Positions 34,169 to 42,938 of a DNA stretch of 64,000 bases are shown one piece after another. The stretch comes from an uncultured Bacteroidales bacterium (lineage in GTDB: Bacteria > Bacteroidota > Bacteroidia > Bacteroidales > UBA932). Position numbers and translations under genes: made by a program. The stretch lies in contig UQMB01000006.1 of assembly GCA_900541925.1 (NCBI GenBank), forward strand, positions 1 to 64,000, read 5' to 3'. Within the stretch, counting starts at the first letter, position 1. Each line of letters opens with the position of its first letter. The notes beneath the pieces are model-generated. The model was not told the origin of the DNA, did no database searches, and saw only the letters and a list, made by a program, of their open reading frames with translations.

Positions 34169-36808
34169 CTATTTGCCGGAAGTGGCGGCCTTGACGAGTG
34201 CGTCCAGGGCGTCTTTGAGTCCGTCGAGGTTCTTGCCTCCGGCTGATGCCAGCCCTGGCTGTCCGCCTCCTCCGCCGAGGATGAACTTGGCGGCTTCGCG
34301 GATCTCCTTGCCGGCGTTGTGCCCCTTGGCCACGAGGTCGTCGGAGTACATCAGAAGCAGCTGCGGCTTGCCGTCGGACTCGAACGCCGCGGCGAGAGCC
34401 GTGTTGCTGAGTTCTTTCTGAAGTGCGAGGGCGGCGTTGCGCAGCATCGTCGGGTCGCCTCCGTTCTCGCTGACATGGCTGGCGACTATGAGTTTGATGC
34501 CGGCCACTTCACGCGCCTTGGATGCGAGCAGTTTGGCGAACTCGGCGGCCTTCTGCCTTGCGAACTCCTCGGCCTGCTTCTTGAAGGTGGCGTTGTCCTC
34601 CACCAGATGGCGGATGGCTCCTGCGAGGTCAGGCACATTGTTGAAGAACGAACGAGCCGTCTTGAGCAGCTCCTGCATGCCGTAGACATAAGCCTCGGCG
34701 GCTTCTCCCGTGACAGCTTCAATCCTCCGGATGCCTGCGGCTATCGCGCTCTCGGACAGGATCTTGAAGAATCCGATATTGCCGGTTGCGCTGGTGTGGC
34801 AGCCGCCGCAGAGTTCGACGCTCGGGCCGAACTTGACCACCCTGACCCTGTCTCCGTATTTCTCTCCGAAGAGGGCGATGGCCCCCATCTCGCGGGCCTC
34901 TTCCATCGTGGCGTCGCGCTTCTCCTGAAGCGGCAGGTTGTCACGTATGAGCTGGTTGACACGCGCCTCCACCTTGGCTATCTGCTCGTCGCTGAGTTTC
35001 TCGAAGTGGGAGAAGTCGAAGCGGAAGCTGTCGTCGCTGACGAACGAGCCTTTCTGCTCCACATGCTCTCCGAGCACCTCTCTGAGGGCCCTGTCGAGCA
35101 GGTGAGTACAGCTGTGGTTGGCCGCTATCTTGCGCCTGCGCGCGGCGTCCACCACGAGGGTGAATTCTCCCTCGCAGTTGCTCGGGAGTTTCTCGGCGAT
35201 GTGGATGGTGAGGTCGTTTTCCTTTATGGTGTTGAGGATCTTGATCTGCTCTCCGTCGGCGGAGATGATGAGTCCCGTGTCTCCGACTTCACCGCCCATC
35301 TCCCCGTAGAACGGGGTGCGGTCGAACACGAGCTGGAGCATCTCCTTGTTTTTCTGGACTACGGTCCTGTGCTTCAGCAGCAGGGCGCCCTCCGTGCGGA
35401 CGGAGTCGTATCCGGTGAACTCGACATCCTCGCCGGCATGGTATATCGCCCAGTCGCCGAAGCTGTTGGCTGTGGCGTTGCGGGCCCTGTCCTTCTGTTT
35501 CTGAAGCTCGACCTTGAAGCCTTCGAGGTCTACCGCGCAGCCGTTCTCCCCGGCGATCAGTTCAGTGAGGTCGACAGGGAAGCCGTAGGTGTCGTAGAGC
35601 TTGAACGCGTCAGCTCCGGAGATGACTTTGCCCTCTCCGGCTCTCGTGATGCACTCGTCCATCAGCTTGATGCCCCTGTCGAGGGTGCGCAGGAACGCGA
35701 GTTCCTCTTCGCGGATGACGTTCTCTATGAATTTCTGCTGTTTGGCGATCTCCGGATAGGCCTCTCCCATATCATCCACGAGCTGCTGCACGAGGCGGCA
35801 GAGGAAAGGTTCTCCCAGTCCGAGGAAGGTGTATCCGTAGCGGACGGCGCGGCGGAGGATTCTCCTGATGACATAGCCTGCCTTGACATTGGACGGCAGC
35901 TGCCCGTCGGCGATGCTGAAGCTGATAGCCCTGATGTGGTCTGCGATGACCCTCATCGCTATGTCGGCCTGTGCGTCCTCGCCGTAGCGGTGGCCGGAAA
36001 TCTCCCCGATCTTGGAGAGCAGGCCGCTGAAGATGTCGGTATCGTAGTTGCTGTTCTTGCCCTGGAGCACGCAGCAGAGGCGCTCGAATCCCATTCCGGT
36101 GTCGATGTTGTGCGCCGGCAGGCTCTCAAGGTGGCCGTCGGCCATCCTCTGGTACTGCATGAACACGAGGTTCCAGATCTCTATCACGTGCGGGTCGGAC
36201 TTGTTGACCAGGTCGCGTCCGCTCAGGCCCGTGGCGGCTTTCTCCTCAGGGGTGCGGATGTCTATATGGATCTCGGAGCACGGGCCGCACGGGCCGGTGT
36301 CTCCCATCTCCCAGAAGTTGTCGTGCTTGTTGCCGAGCAGGATGTGGTCCTCCGGCATGTGTTTGAGCCAGGCTTCCCTGGCTTCATGGTCCATCGTGGT
36401 GCCGTCATCTTCGCTGCCCTCGAACACGGTTGCGTAGAGCAGCTCAGGGTTGATCTTGTAGACTTCGGTAAGGAGCTCCCACGCCCAGTCTATCGCCTCT
36501 TTCTTGAAATAGTCCCCGAAACTCCAGTTGCCGAGCATCTCGAACATGGTGTGGTGGTAGGTGTCGTGCCCGACTTCTTCGAGGTCGTTGTGCTTGCCGC
36601 TCACTCTCAGACATTTCTGCGAATCTGTCGCTCGCGGGTAAGGGGCCTTGGCGTTGCCCAGGAAGATGTCCTTGAACTGGTTCATTCCGGCGTTGGTGAA
36701 CATCAGCGTCGGGTCATTCTTGACCACCATCGGAGCGGAAGGCACGATGGTGTGTCCCTTGGATGCGAAGAAATCCAGAAATTTCTGTCTTATTTCCTTA
36801 GAAGTCAT
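34169..36808 (-). CDS. alaS: Alanyl-tRNA synthetase
   Basis: Charges tRNA-Ala. 879 residues from the ATG at 36808 (MTSKEIRQKFLDFFASKGH); an upstream TTG gives no familiar sequence. The catalytic core (SAPMVVKNDPTLMFTNAGMNQFKDIFLG), the editing domain with zinc-site residues NHSCTHLL and CGGCHTSATGN, and the C-terminal domain ending GGGGGQPGLASAGGKNLDGL are all complete. First gene of the minus-strand operon alaS / lptG-fmt / polyferredoxin / aldo-keto reductase. Confidence 0.97.
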   Translation of the reverse strand: MTSKEIRQKFLDFFASKGHTIVPSAPMVVKNDPTLMFTNAGMNQFKDIFLGNAKAPYPRATDSQKCLRVSGKHNDLEEVGHDTYHHTMFEMLGNWSFGDYFKKEAIDWAWELLTEVYKINPELLYATVFEGSEDDGTTMDHEAREAWLKHMPEDHILLGNKHDNFWEMGDTGPCGPCSEIHIDIRTPEEKAATGLSGRDLVNKSDPHVIEIWNLVFMQYQRMADGHLESLPAHNIDTGMGFERLCCVLQGKNSNYDTDIFSGLLSKIGEISGHRYGEDAQADIAMRVIADHIRAISFSIADGQLPSNVKAGYVIRRILRRAVRYGYTFLGLGEPFLCRLVQQLVDDMGEAYPEIAKQQKFIENVIREEELAFLRTLDRGIKLMDECITRAGEGKVISGADAFKLYDTYGFPVDLTELIAGENGCAVDLEGFKVELQKQKDRARNATANSFGDWAIYHAGEDVEFTGYDSVRTEGALLLKHRTVVQKNKEMLQLVFDRTPFYGEMGGEVGDTGLIISADGEQIKILNTIKENDLTIHIAEKLPSNCEGEFTLVVDAARRRKIAANHSCTHLLDRALREVLGEHVEQKGSFVSDDSFRFDFSHFEKLSDEQIAKVEARVNQLIRDNLPLQEKRDATMEEAREMGAIALFGEKYGDRVRVVKFGPSVELCGGCHTSATGNIGFFKILSESAIAAGIRRIEAVTGEAAEAYVYGMQELLKTARSFFNNVPDLAGAIRHLVEDNATFKKQAEEFARQKAAEFAKLLASKAREVAGIKLIVASHVSENGGDPTMLRNAALALQKELSNTALAAAFESDGKPQLLLMYSDDLVAKGHNAGKEIREAAKFILGGGGGQPGLASAGGKNLDGLKDALDALVKAATSGK

Positions 36809-36917
36809 AATACTGCAAAATATCAAACAATCTACAAAAATACTACTTTTTTCTGATTTCCCGCCCCGTGCGCGGCACGCTCCTTGAGGTAAGATGGGCC
36901 AATAGCTAAAAAATCAG

Positions 36918-36925
36918 TATATTTG
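36918..36925 (+). promoter_or_regulatory. -7 promoter element of the M23 peptidase operon
   Basis: TATATTTG matches TAnnTTTG. It ends 6 bases before the ATG at 36932, so the transcript would be nearly leaderless. No good -33 box is seen. Confidence 0.45.
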
Positions 36926-36931
36926 CACTCT

Positions 36932-37951
36932 ATGCCCAAGTATGTCTTCAATCCCGAGACACTGATGTATGAGGCCAAGAGCGAGCCGAAATACATCAAG
37001 CACATCAGGGTGGCGCTGCTTTCCGTGGTGGCGCTGGGGCTTGTCGTGATGTACTTCTGGCTGTATCTTTCCGTCTTTCACCTTGAACTTCCGCGCACCG
37101 CCGCCATCAAGCGCCGGCATGCGGAGTGGGAGGCCCGGATGAACGTGATGGACCGCCAGCTCGACATCTACGAGCAGACCCTTACCGGCATCGAGCAGCG
37201 TGATGATGATGTGTACAGGTCAATCTATGGTCTCAACCCCATCCCCGAGGCGCTCCGCAATTCCGGAATCGAGGGTGTCAACCGCTATGCCGAACTGGAC
37301 AGGCTCGGCGCCAATTCGCACCTGAGGCGCACCGTGCGCCGCATGGACGACCTCACCAAAAGGGCTTATGTGCGGAGCAAGTCCCTTGACGAGGTAGGGG
37401 AAGTTTCCCGCAAGGCGGGGGACATGATTTCATGTGTCCCGAACGTGCCGCCTCTCCTCCCGGCCCCTGGCAGCTACCGTCTCTCGAGCAGTTTCGGATA
37501 TCGCGTGGATCCGGTCTATGGCGGGGGTGAGCGCCACGGCGGACAGGACTTCGCGACCAAGACCGGCACTCCGGTGTATGTCACCGGCGACGGGGTGGTG
37601 GAGAAGACGGGGATGCACCTGTGGGGCTATGGCAACGAGATTGTCGTGGATCACGGCTACGGTTACCAGACAAGGTATGCGCACCTCAACACCATTGAGG
37701 TGGCTCCCGGGATGAAACTGCGCCGCGGCGACCGCATTGGCACCGTGGGCAGCACCGGCAAGTCCACCGGCTCGCACTTGCATTATGAGGTGATATACAA
37801 GGGGAACCGTGTCAACCCGATGAACTTTCTTGATATGAACATGCCCGAGGAGGAATACCGGGCGATGATAGAGAGGCGCAGCGAGGAAGGCCGCTCCGCC
37901 ATGGCTAAAAGTACGATGGAGCTTCTCCGTCGGGGGAGGAAGGCGGAATGA
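36932..37951 (+). CDS. M23 family metallopeptidase (cell-wall endopeptidase), first copy
   Basis: Predicted peptidoglycan endopeptidase. From the ATG at 36932 the product has 339 residues: a short cytoplasmic N-terminus, one membrane helix (VALLSVVALGLVVMYFWLYLSVF, about 26-48), a helical stem with coiled-coil character (about 60-165), then the LytM/M23 domain with zinc ligands in RHGGQDFA and GSHLHYEVIY plus YAHL. All four LytM motifs are present, so it should be active. The last bases overlap the next gene (ATGA), and both genes have the same plan. Confidence 0.9.
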   Translation: MPKYVFNPETLMYEAKSEPKYIKHIRVALLSVVALGLVVMYFWLYLSVFHLELPRTAAIKRRHAEWEARMNVMDRQLDIYEQTLTGIEQRDDDVYRSIYGLNPIPEALRNSGIEGVNRYAELDRLGANSHLRRTVRRMDDLTKRAYVRSKSLDEVGEVSRKAGDMISCVPNVPPLLPAPGSYRLSSSFGYRVDPVYGGGERHGGQDFATKTGTPVYVTGDGVVEKTGMHLWGYGNEIVVDHGYGYQTRYAHLNTIEVAPGMKLRRGDRIGTVGSTGKSTGSHLHYEVIYKGNRVNPMNFLDMNMPEEEYRAMIERRSEEGRSAMAKSTMELLRRGRKAE

Positions 37952-38898
37952 GCAAGAAGATGATGGAATTCGACCAGAAGAACTTCAGTTTCAGGAAGGT
38001 GCGTGTCAAGATAGGGCGCATCCTGCTGGTGTCTGTCGCGTATCTGCTTGCCACCCTGACCCTTGCCGTTCTGGTGTATTGCGTGTTCGCTGTTTTCTGG
38101 CGCACCGACGTGGAGAGGGAACTCAAGCGGGAGATAAGGATGTACGAGCGCCTCTATCCATCCTTCGCGCCGAGAGAGGAGCTGCTCCGCGACGGAATTG
38201 CCAGCCTCCAGCACAAGGACAATGAGATATACGAGCAGGTCTTCCACTCCAACGCTCCCGAGCCTGACCCGATGGCTGGGCTTGACTTCATGTTTGCCAG
38301 CGCATCCGTGCCGGACGCCAAGATAGCCGCATACACCCGCGACAAGGCCGACAGCCTCCTCGCCGTGTCCGCCGATGTGGACGCCGCGTTCGTGCGCATA
38401 TTCAAGTTGCTCTCATCGCCTGAGAACCCTGTCCCTCCCATGCGCCTTCCGCTGGACGGGCTGACATATTCGCAGGTCGGCGCCTCGACGGGCATGAAGA
38501 TGGATCCGTTCTACAAGGCCTATGTCTACCACGAGGGGCTGGACCTTATCGTCACGCGCGGCACTCCGGTGATGGCGACGGCCGCAGGGACCGTGCAGAA
38601 GGTGCAGACTTCCAAGAAGCTGGGCAAGACCGTGGAAGTTCTCCACGACGGGGGCTATGTCACAGTCTATGCTCATCTTGAGTCTGTCCTGGTGCGCGCC
38701 GGGCAGAAACTCCAGGCTGGGCAGAAACTCGGCACTGTCGGGATGTCCGGCAAGGCTTTCGCTCCGCATCTTCATTATGAGGTGCGCCGCGACGGGAAGT
38801 TCCTCAATCCTGTCAACTGCATCTTCGCGTCAGTGGCCCCGGACGAGTACACCAACATGCTCTATATGTCAGTGAATACCAAACAGTCAATGGATTAA
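37948..38898 (+). CDS. M23 family metallopeptidase, second copy
   Basis: 316-residue protein of the same layout as its neighbour: membrane helix near residues 29-50 (LLVSVAYLLATLTLAVLVYCVFAVFW), helical stem, then M23 domain with zinc-site motifs HEGLDLI, VYAHLE and HLHYEV. Active-site residues appear complete. Overlaps the genes on both sides by 4 and 1 bases, so the three are translationally coupled. The two peptidases share their plan but differ through the stem, which suggests an old duplication. Confidence 0.9.
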   Translation: MSKKMMEFDQKNFSFRKVRVKIGRILLVSVAYLLATLTLAVLVYCVFAVFWRTDVERELKREIRMYERLYPSFAPREELLRDGIASLQHKDNEIYEQVFHSNAPEPDPMAGLDFMFASASVPDAKIAAYTRDKADSLLAVSADVDAAFVRIFKLLSSPENPVPPMRLPLDGLTYSQVGASTGMKMDPFYKAYVYHEGLDLIVTRGTPVMATAAGTVQKVQTSKKLGKTVEVLHDGGYVTVYAHLESVLVRAGQKLQAGQKLGTVGMSGKAFAPHLHYEVRRDGKFLNPVNCIFASVAPDEYTNMLYMSVNTKQSMD

Positions 38899-39218
38899 TG
38901 GAAAAACTCTTTTACACCATCGGAGAAGTCGCGGACGAGATAGGGGAATCCGTCTCGCTCGTGAGATTCTGGTCCAACTCCTTCCCCCGGCTCATAAAGC
39001 CGCACCGCAACGCCAAGGGCAATCGTCTCTACACGGCGGCTGACCTGGAGACCATGCGCCAGATGCACTATCTTGTCAAGGAGAAGGGGCTCACGCTGGA
39101 GGGGGCCGGGAAGCAGATGATCGCGGAGCGGGCGGTCGTGGAGGCCAGAGTCAAGGTGCTTTCTTCCCTCAAGGCCATACGCTCGCAGCTCTCTGATATC
39201 AAGAAAGACCTACTATAA
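38898..39218 (+). CDS. MerR-family transcriptional regulator
   Basis: Small DNA-binding protein of 106 residues. The winged helix-turn-helix is plain: FYTIGEVADEIGESVSLVRFWSNSFPRLIKPHRNAKGNRLYTAADLETMRQMHYLVKEKGLTLEGAGKQM. A short helix follows with no effector domain and no metal-binding cysteines, as in MlrA/CarA-like truncated MerR proteins of Bacteroidota. Its coupling to two cell-wall peptidases suggests an envelope-related role; targets unknown. Confidence 0.88.
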   Translation: MEKLFYTIGEVADEIGESVSLVRFWSNSFPRLIKPHRNAKGNRLYTAADLETMRQMHYLVKEKGLTLEGAGKQMIAERAVVEARVKVLSSLKAIRSQLSDIKKDLL

Positions 39219-39234
39219 TTCAAAACAATTTCTT

Positions 39235-39242
39235 AACTTTGC
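39235..39242 (+). promoter_or_regulatory. -7 promoter element of the zinc-ribbon/dnaB operon
   Basis: TAACTTTG in the context TTTCTTAACTTTGCGAC is an exact TAnnTTTG match. The start codon is 37 bases downstream. The -33 region (near 39212) is weak. Confidence 0.55.
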
Positions 39243-39278
39243 GACTTGCATGGCAGAATAAAAAGAATACCTTAATAT

Positions 39279-40112
39279 ATGGCAACCACCAAGAAAACAA
39301 CGAAAGTACAGACTCCGGTCGATGAGCGCGAGACTTTCGTGTCCCTGCAGAAGATATTTGCGGAGAACGAGCAGAGCGCGCAGGAGAAGCTCAAGACTCT
39401 TTACGAACTCCAGGCCGTGGACAACGACATAGACAAGCTTGTCCAGCTCAGGGGGGAGCTCCCGGAGGAAGTGGCCTCTCTTGAAGAGGAGGTTGAGTCG
39501 CTCAAGGCCAAGCGTGTCCGCATGGAGCAGCTCATCGATGGTTACAACCAGAACATCGCCTCGTCCAAGAAGGAAATCGAGGAGTTTGATTCTGAGATAG
39601 AGAAGTACCGCTCGCAGCTTGAGAACATCTCCAACAGCCGCGAGTATGATTCCATCAACAAGGAGCTCGAGAACCAGGATCTCCTCAGGGCCATAGCGGA
39701 GAAGAACATCAACGAGGCCCGTGAGGCCATCGATGACAAGAAGGTGGACCTTGACCGCATCAGCGACCGCATCACCATACGGGAGGGGGACCTGGAGTCC
39801 AAGAAGCAGGAGCTCTCTTCCATCGTGGAGTCGACCGCCAAGGAAGAGGCCGCCCTCTCAAAGAGGAGGGAGACCTACACCGCCAAGCTTGACGAGCGTA
39901 CCTTGAGCGCCTATGAGCGCATCCGCAAGAGCACGCACAACCATCTCGCGGTGGTGACCCTCTTCCCTAAGAACGATGACGGCACCTGCGGCGACGCCTG
40001 CGGGGGCTGTTTCCACACTATCACGCCGCAGCGTCTCATCGACATAGCATCAGGCAAGAAACTGGTGATTTGCGAGCATTGCGGACGAATCATTGTCAAT
40101 CCGGACATTTAA
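39279..40112 (+). CDS. Coiled-coil protein with C4 zinc ribbon
   Basis: 277 residues. About 200 residues of charged heptad-like helix (VDNDIDKLVQLRGELPEEVASLEEEVESL onward) are followed by a zinc ribbon with CGDACGGC and CEHCGR. This matches the widespread C4-type zinc-ribbon family (CT398/DUF164-like), whose exact role is not settled; nucleic-acid contact is often assumed. It precedes dnaB by 15 bases. Confidence 0.85.
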   Translation: MATTKKTTKVQTPVDERETFVSLQKIFAENEQSAQEKLKTLYELQAVDNDIDKLVQLRGELPEEVASLEEEVESLKAKRVRMEQLIDGYNQNIASSKKEIEEFDSEIEKYRSQLENISNSREYDSINKELENQDLLRAIAEKNINEAREAIDDKKVDLDRISDRITIREGDLESKKQELSSIVESTAKEEAALSKRRETYTAKLDERTLSAYERIRKSTHNHLAVVTLFPKNDDGTCGDACGGCFHTITPQRLIDIASGKKLVICEHCGRIIVNPDI

Positions 40113-40127
40113 TAATCAGGGTTTTAT

Positions 40128-41624
40128 ATGCCTCCTCAGAAATCCGGAACCTCGCGCAGGAAGGACCAGGGGGTCGACCTCGACAAGATAGGGCTTGAGA
40201 TAGGCAATAAGCCTCCTCAGGCTCTTGACGTGGAAGAGGCCGTCCTCGGCGCCATGCTGCTCGAGCCGGAGTGCGTGGACCAGGCTCTGGAAGAGCTGGA
40301 CGCGTCCTGCTTCTATGACCCGAAGCACCGGATGATATTCGAGGCCATGATCGCGCTTGTCGGAGAGCACACCTCGGTAGACATCATCACGGTCAACGCC
40401 AAGCTCAAGGAACAGGGCAATCTTGAGACTGTCGGAGGCACGGTGACGCTCGCCAACCTTTCGGAGAAAGTCGGCTCCGCCGCCCATATCGAGTATTACA
40501 TCAAGATACTCAAGCAGAAGACCATACAGCGTGATCTCATCACGGCCTCGTATGATATTCTCAAAGACTCTTACGACGACACCGTCAAGGTGGACGATCT
40601 CATCGACGCCGCGCAGAGCCGCATCTACAATGCCATACAGAGCAATATCCGCAAGGAAGTGCAGGACATCGGCGGCCTCATCAACGCGGCCATCGAGAGC
40701 ATAGAGAAGAAGCAGTCGAGCAACGGTCTCAGCGGAGTCCCGTCGGGTTTCCTGAGTCTTGACACCATCACCATGGGCTGGCAGCCTTCGGATCTGATCA
40801 TATTGGCGGCGCGCCCTTCTGTCGGCAAGACGGCGTTCTCCCTCAACATCGCGCGCAACGCGGCGGTGGACCATCACATGCCTGTCGCGTTCTTCTCCCT
40901 TGAGATGGCGGCGATCCAGCTGGCGAACCGTCTGATCACATCCGAGTCCGGGCTCCATCCGGACAAGATCAAGGGAGGCTCCAAGCTGGAAAGCTATGAG
41001 TGGCAGCAGCTGGAGTACAAGTTGAAGGCCCTCTCCAAGGCACCCCTATACATCGATGACACGCCGAGTCTTCCTCTTATGGAGTTCAGGACCAAGGCCA
41101 AGAACCTTGTGAAAAACAAGGGCGTGCGCCTCATCATCATCGACTACCTGCAGCTGATGCAGGGGCCTTCCGAGCTCAGGGGGCTCCGCGAGCAGGAGGT
41201 GGCGGCGATTTCCCGTACCCTCAAGGCGACGGCCAAGGAGCTCAACGTGCCTATCATAGCCCTTTCGCAGCTGTCGCGCAACGCTGTGCAGCGCCAGGGC
41301 TCCGGCGGCAAGCCTCAGCTCTCCGACCTTCGTGAGTCTGGTTCCATCGAGCAGGACGCGGACATGGTCATCTTCATCCATCGTCCGGATTTTGTCGGAC
41401 TCAGCGACAACGAGGCGGACAAGGAGAAGACCCAGATCATCATAGCCAAGCACAGAAACGGCGAGACCAGGGATATCGACATGCGCTACAAGGGCGAACA
41501 GCTCAAGTTCGTGGAACTTGATGATGCCCTTGACCTGAGGGCCGCATCTTTCGGCTCGGCGATGAACGACGACCCGGGCCCGTCGCCGGATGACTTTATA
41601 TCAGGAGGCAATGAGTTCGAATAG
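40128..41624 (+). CDS. dnaB: Replicative DNA helicase
   Basis: Hexameric helicase that opens the replication fork. 498 residues, typical length. N-terminal primase-interacting helical domain (PPQALDVEEAVLGAMLLEP...), linker, then the RecA-like motor with Walker A ARPSVGKT (residues 228-235), Walker B LIIIDYLQLM and the DnaB motif SDLRESGSIEQDADMVIFIHR. No intein interrupts it. The end overlaps the following rseC-like gene by 14 bases. Confidence 0.97.
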   Translation: MPPQKSGTSRRKDQGVDLDKIGLEIGNKPPQALDVEEAVLGAMLLEPECVDQALEELDASCFYDPKHRMIFEAMIALVGEHTSVDIITVNAKLKEQGNLETVGGTVTLANLSEKVGSAAHIEYYIKILKQKTIQRDLITASYDILKDSYDDTVKVDDLIDAAQSRIYNAIQSNIRKEVQDIGGLINAAIESIEKKQSSNGLSGVPSGFLSLDTITMGWQPSDLIILAARPSVGKTAFSLNIARNAAVDHHMPVAFFSLEMAAIQLANRLITSESGLHPDKIKGGSKLESYEWQQLEYKLKALSKAPLYIDDTPSLPLMEFRTKAKNLVKNKGVRLIIIDYLQLMQGPSELRGLREQEVAAISRTLKATAKELNVPIIALSQLSRNAVQRQGSGGKPQLSDLRESGSIEQDADMVIFIHRPDFVGLSDNEADKEKTQIIIAKHRNGETRDIDMRYKGEQLKFVELDDALDLRAASFGSAMNDDPGPSPDDFISGGNEFE

Positions 41625-42033
41625 CGATATTTCACACAAAGGCAGGATTTTGAGCATCACGCCGGAGTTTACCTCAGTGGAGATAATCTCCGAGTCCGCG
41701 TGCGGCTCCTGTCATGCCCGCAGCCTGTGCGGCCTGGGCGATTCCAAGACCAAGGTCGTCGAGGTTCCGACCCGCGGCTGGGACAGTTATGAGGTGGGCG
41801 ACGAGGTCGATGTGACTCTCAAGGCCTCGATGGGGCACAAGGCCGTATGGCTGGCTTATGTGCTTCCGCTGCTCGTGCTGGTCTGCGCGCTGCTCGTCCT
41901 GACCGCCGCCGGAGTCCAGGAGCTCTATGCGGGTCTGGGCGGCCTGGGAGCCGTGGCCGTGTGGTATCTGGTGCTCTGGCTGTTCCGCTCCAGACTCAAG
42001 AATGAATATGTTTTTAATATAAATAAGAAGTAA
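41611..42033 (+). CDS. SoxR-reducing / RseC-family membrane protein
   Basis: 140 residues from the ATG at 41611. The N-terminal part carries the cysteine cluster CGSCHARSLCG, followed by two membrane helices (KAVWLAYVLPLLVLVCALLVLTAAG and LGGLGAVAVWYLVLWLF). RseC-family proteins commonly sit with rnf genes and are linked to electron transfer; here the gene shares one base with rnfB, so it should be regarded as part of the rnf operon. Confidence 0.85.
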   Translation: MSSNSDISHKGRILSITPEFTSVEIISESACGSCHARSLCGLGDSKTKVVEVPTRGWDSYEVGDEVDVTLKASMGHKAVWLAYVLPLLVLVCALLVLTAAGVQELYAGLGGLGAVAVWYLVLWLFRSRLKNEYVFNINKK

Positions 42034-42938
42034 TGACAAACACTGTTATCCTGACCGTCGTGATCCTTACGGTGCTTGGCCTGCTGCTTGCCCTGGTACT
42101 GTTCTGGGTGGCAAGGAAGTTCAAGGTCGAGGAGGATCCGCGGATTGATGAAGTGGAGAAGGTGATGCCCGGCGCCAATTGCGGCGGCTGCGGTTTCGCC
42201 GGCTGCCGTGCATTTGCGGACGCTGCCGTCAAGGCTCCGAATCTTGACCACCAGTTTTGTCCGGTGGGCGGCAATGAGGTGATGAAGAAGGTCGCGGCCA
42301 TCCTTGGCTACGAAGTCAAGGAGAAGGCCCCTCAGGTGGCTGTGGTCCGCTGCAACGGAAGCTGTGCCAACCGTCCGCGTGTCAACGATTATGGCGGGGC
42401 TGAATCCTGCCGCGTCAAGGCCGCTCTCTACAGCGGCGACACTCTCTGCTCTTACGGATGCCTCGGCTGCGGCGACTGTGTCGCGGCGTGCAAGTTCGGG
42501 GCGCTTTCGATGGATCCTGAGACAGGGCTGCCTGTAGTTGACGAGACCCGCTGTACTGCTTGCGGCGCCTGCGTCAAGGCCTGCCCTAAGAACATCATAG
42601 AGTTGCGCAATCAGGGTACGACCCCCAAGAACAACCGCAGGGTCTATGTGTCCTGCGTCAACAAGGACAAGGGAGGAGTGGCGCGCAAGGCCTGCGCGGT
42701 GGCCTGCATAGGCTGCGGCAAGTGTGCGAAAGTCTGCAAGTTTGACGCCATCACCATAGTCGACAATCTCAGCTATATAGATTTCAACAAGTGCAAGGCC
42801 TGCGGGCAGTGCTTCTTCGAGTGTCCGACCGGTGCTATACACGCCGTGAACTTCACTCCTAAGAAGGTGGAGCCGAAACCGGCACCTGCGCCGGCGGCAG
42901 CCCAGACCGAACCAAAGAAGGAGGCCACAAATGAATAA
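42033..42938 (+). CDS. rnfB: Rnf complex subunit B (ferredoxin-input iron-sulfur protein)
   Basis: 301-residue subunit that receives electrons from reduced ferredoxin. An N-terminal membrane anchor (TVILTVVILTVLGLLLALVLFWVA) precedes the Fe-S domain with CGGCGFAGC, then further clusters (CLGCGDCVAAC, CTACGACVKACPKN, CIGCGKCAKVC, CKACGQCFFECPTG). The C-terminal tail is Pro/Ala/Lys-rich. Overlaps rnfC by 8 bases. Confidence 0.95.
   Translation: MTNTVILTVVILTVLGLLLALVLFWVARKFKVEEDPRIDEVEKVMPGANCGGCGFAGCRAFADAAVKAPNLDHQFCPVGGNEVMKKVAAILGYEVKEKAPQVAVVRCNGSCANRPRVNDYGGAESCRVKAALYSGDTLCSYGCLGCGDCVAACKFGALSMDPETGLPVVDETRCTACGACVKACPKNIIELRNQGTTPKNNRRVYVSCVNKDKGGVARKACAVACIGCGKCAKVCKFDAITIVDNLSYIDFNKCKACGQCFFECPTGAIHAVNFTPKKVEPKPAPAPAAAQTEPKKEATNE

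Noticed and set aside
34319..36856. Long open frame (845 codons) on the plus strand opposite alaS
   Set aside because: It mirrors the complete alaS gene; its length results from the GC-rich codon bias of the true gene, and its product shows no family motif.
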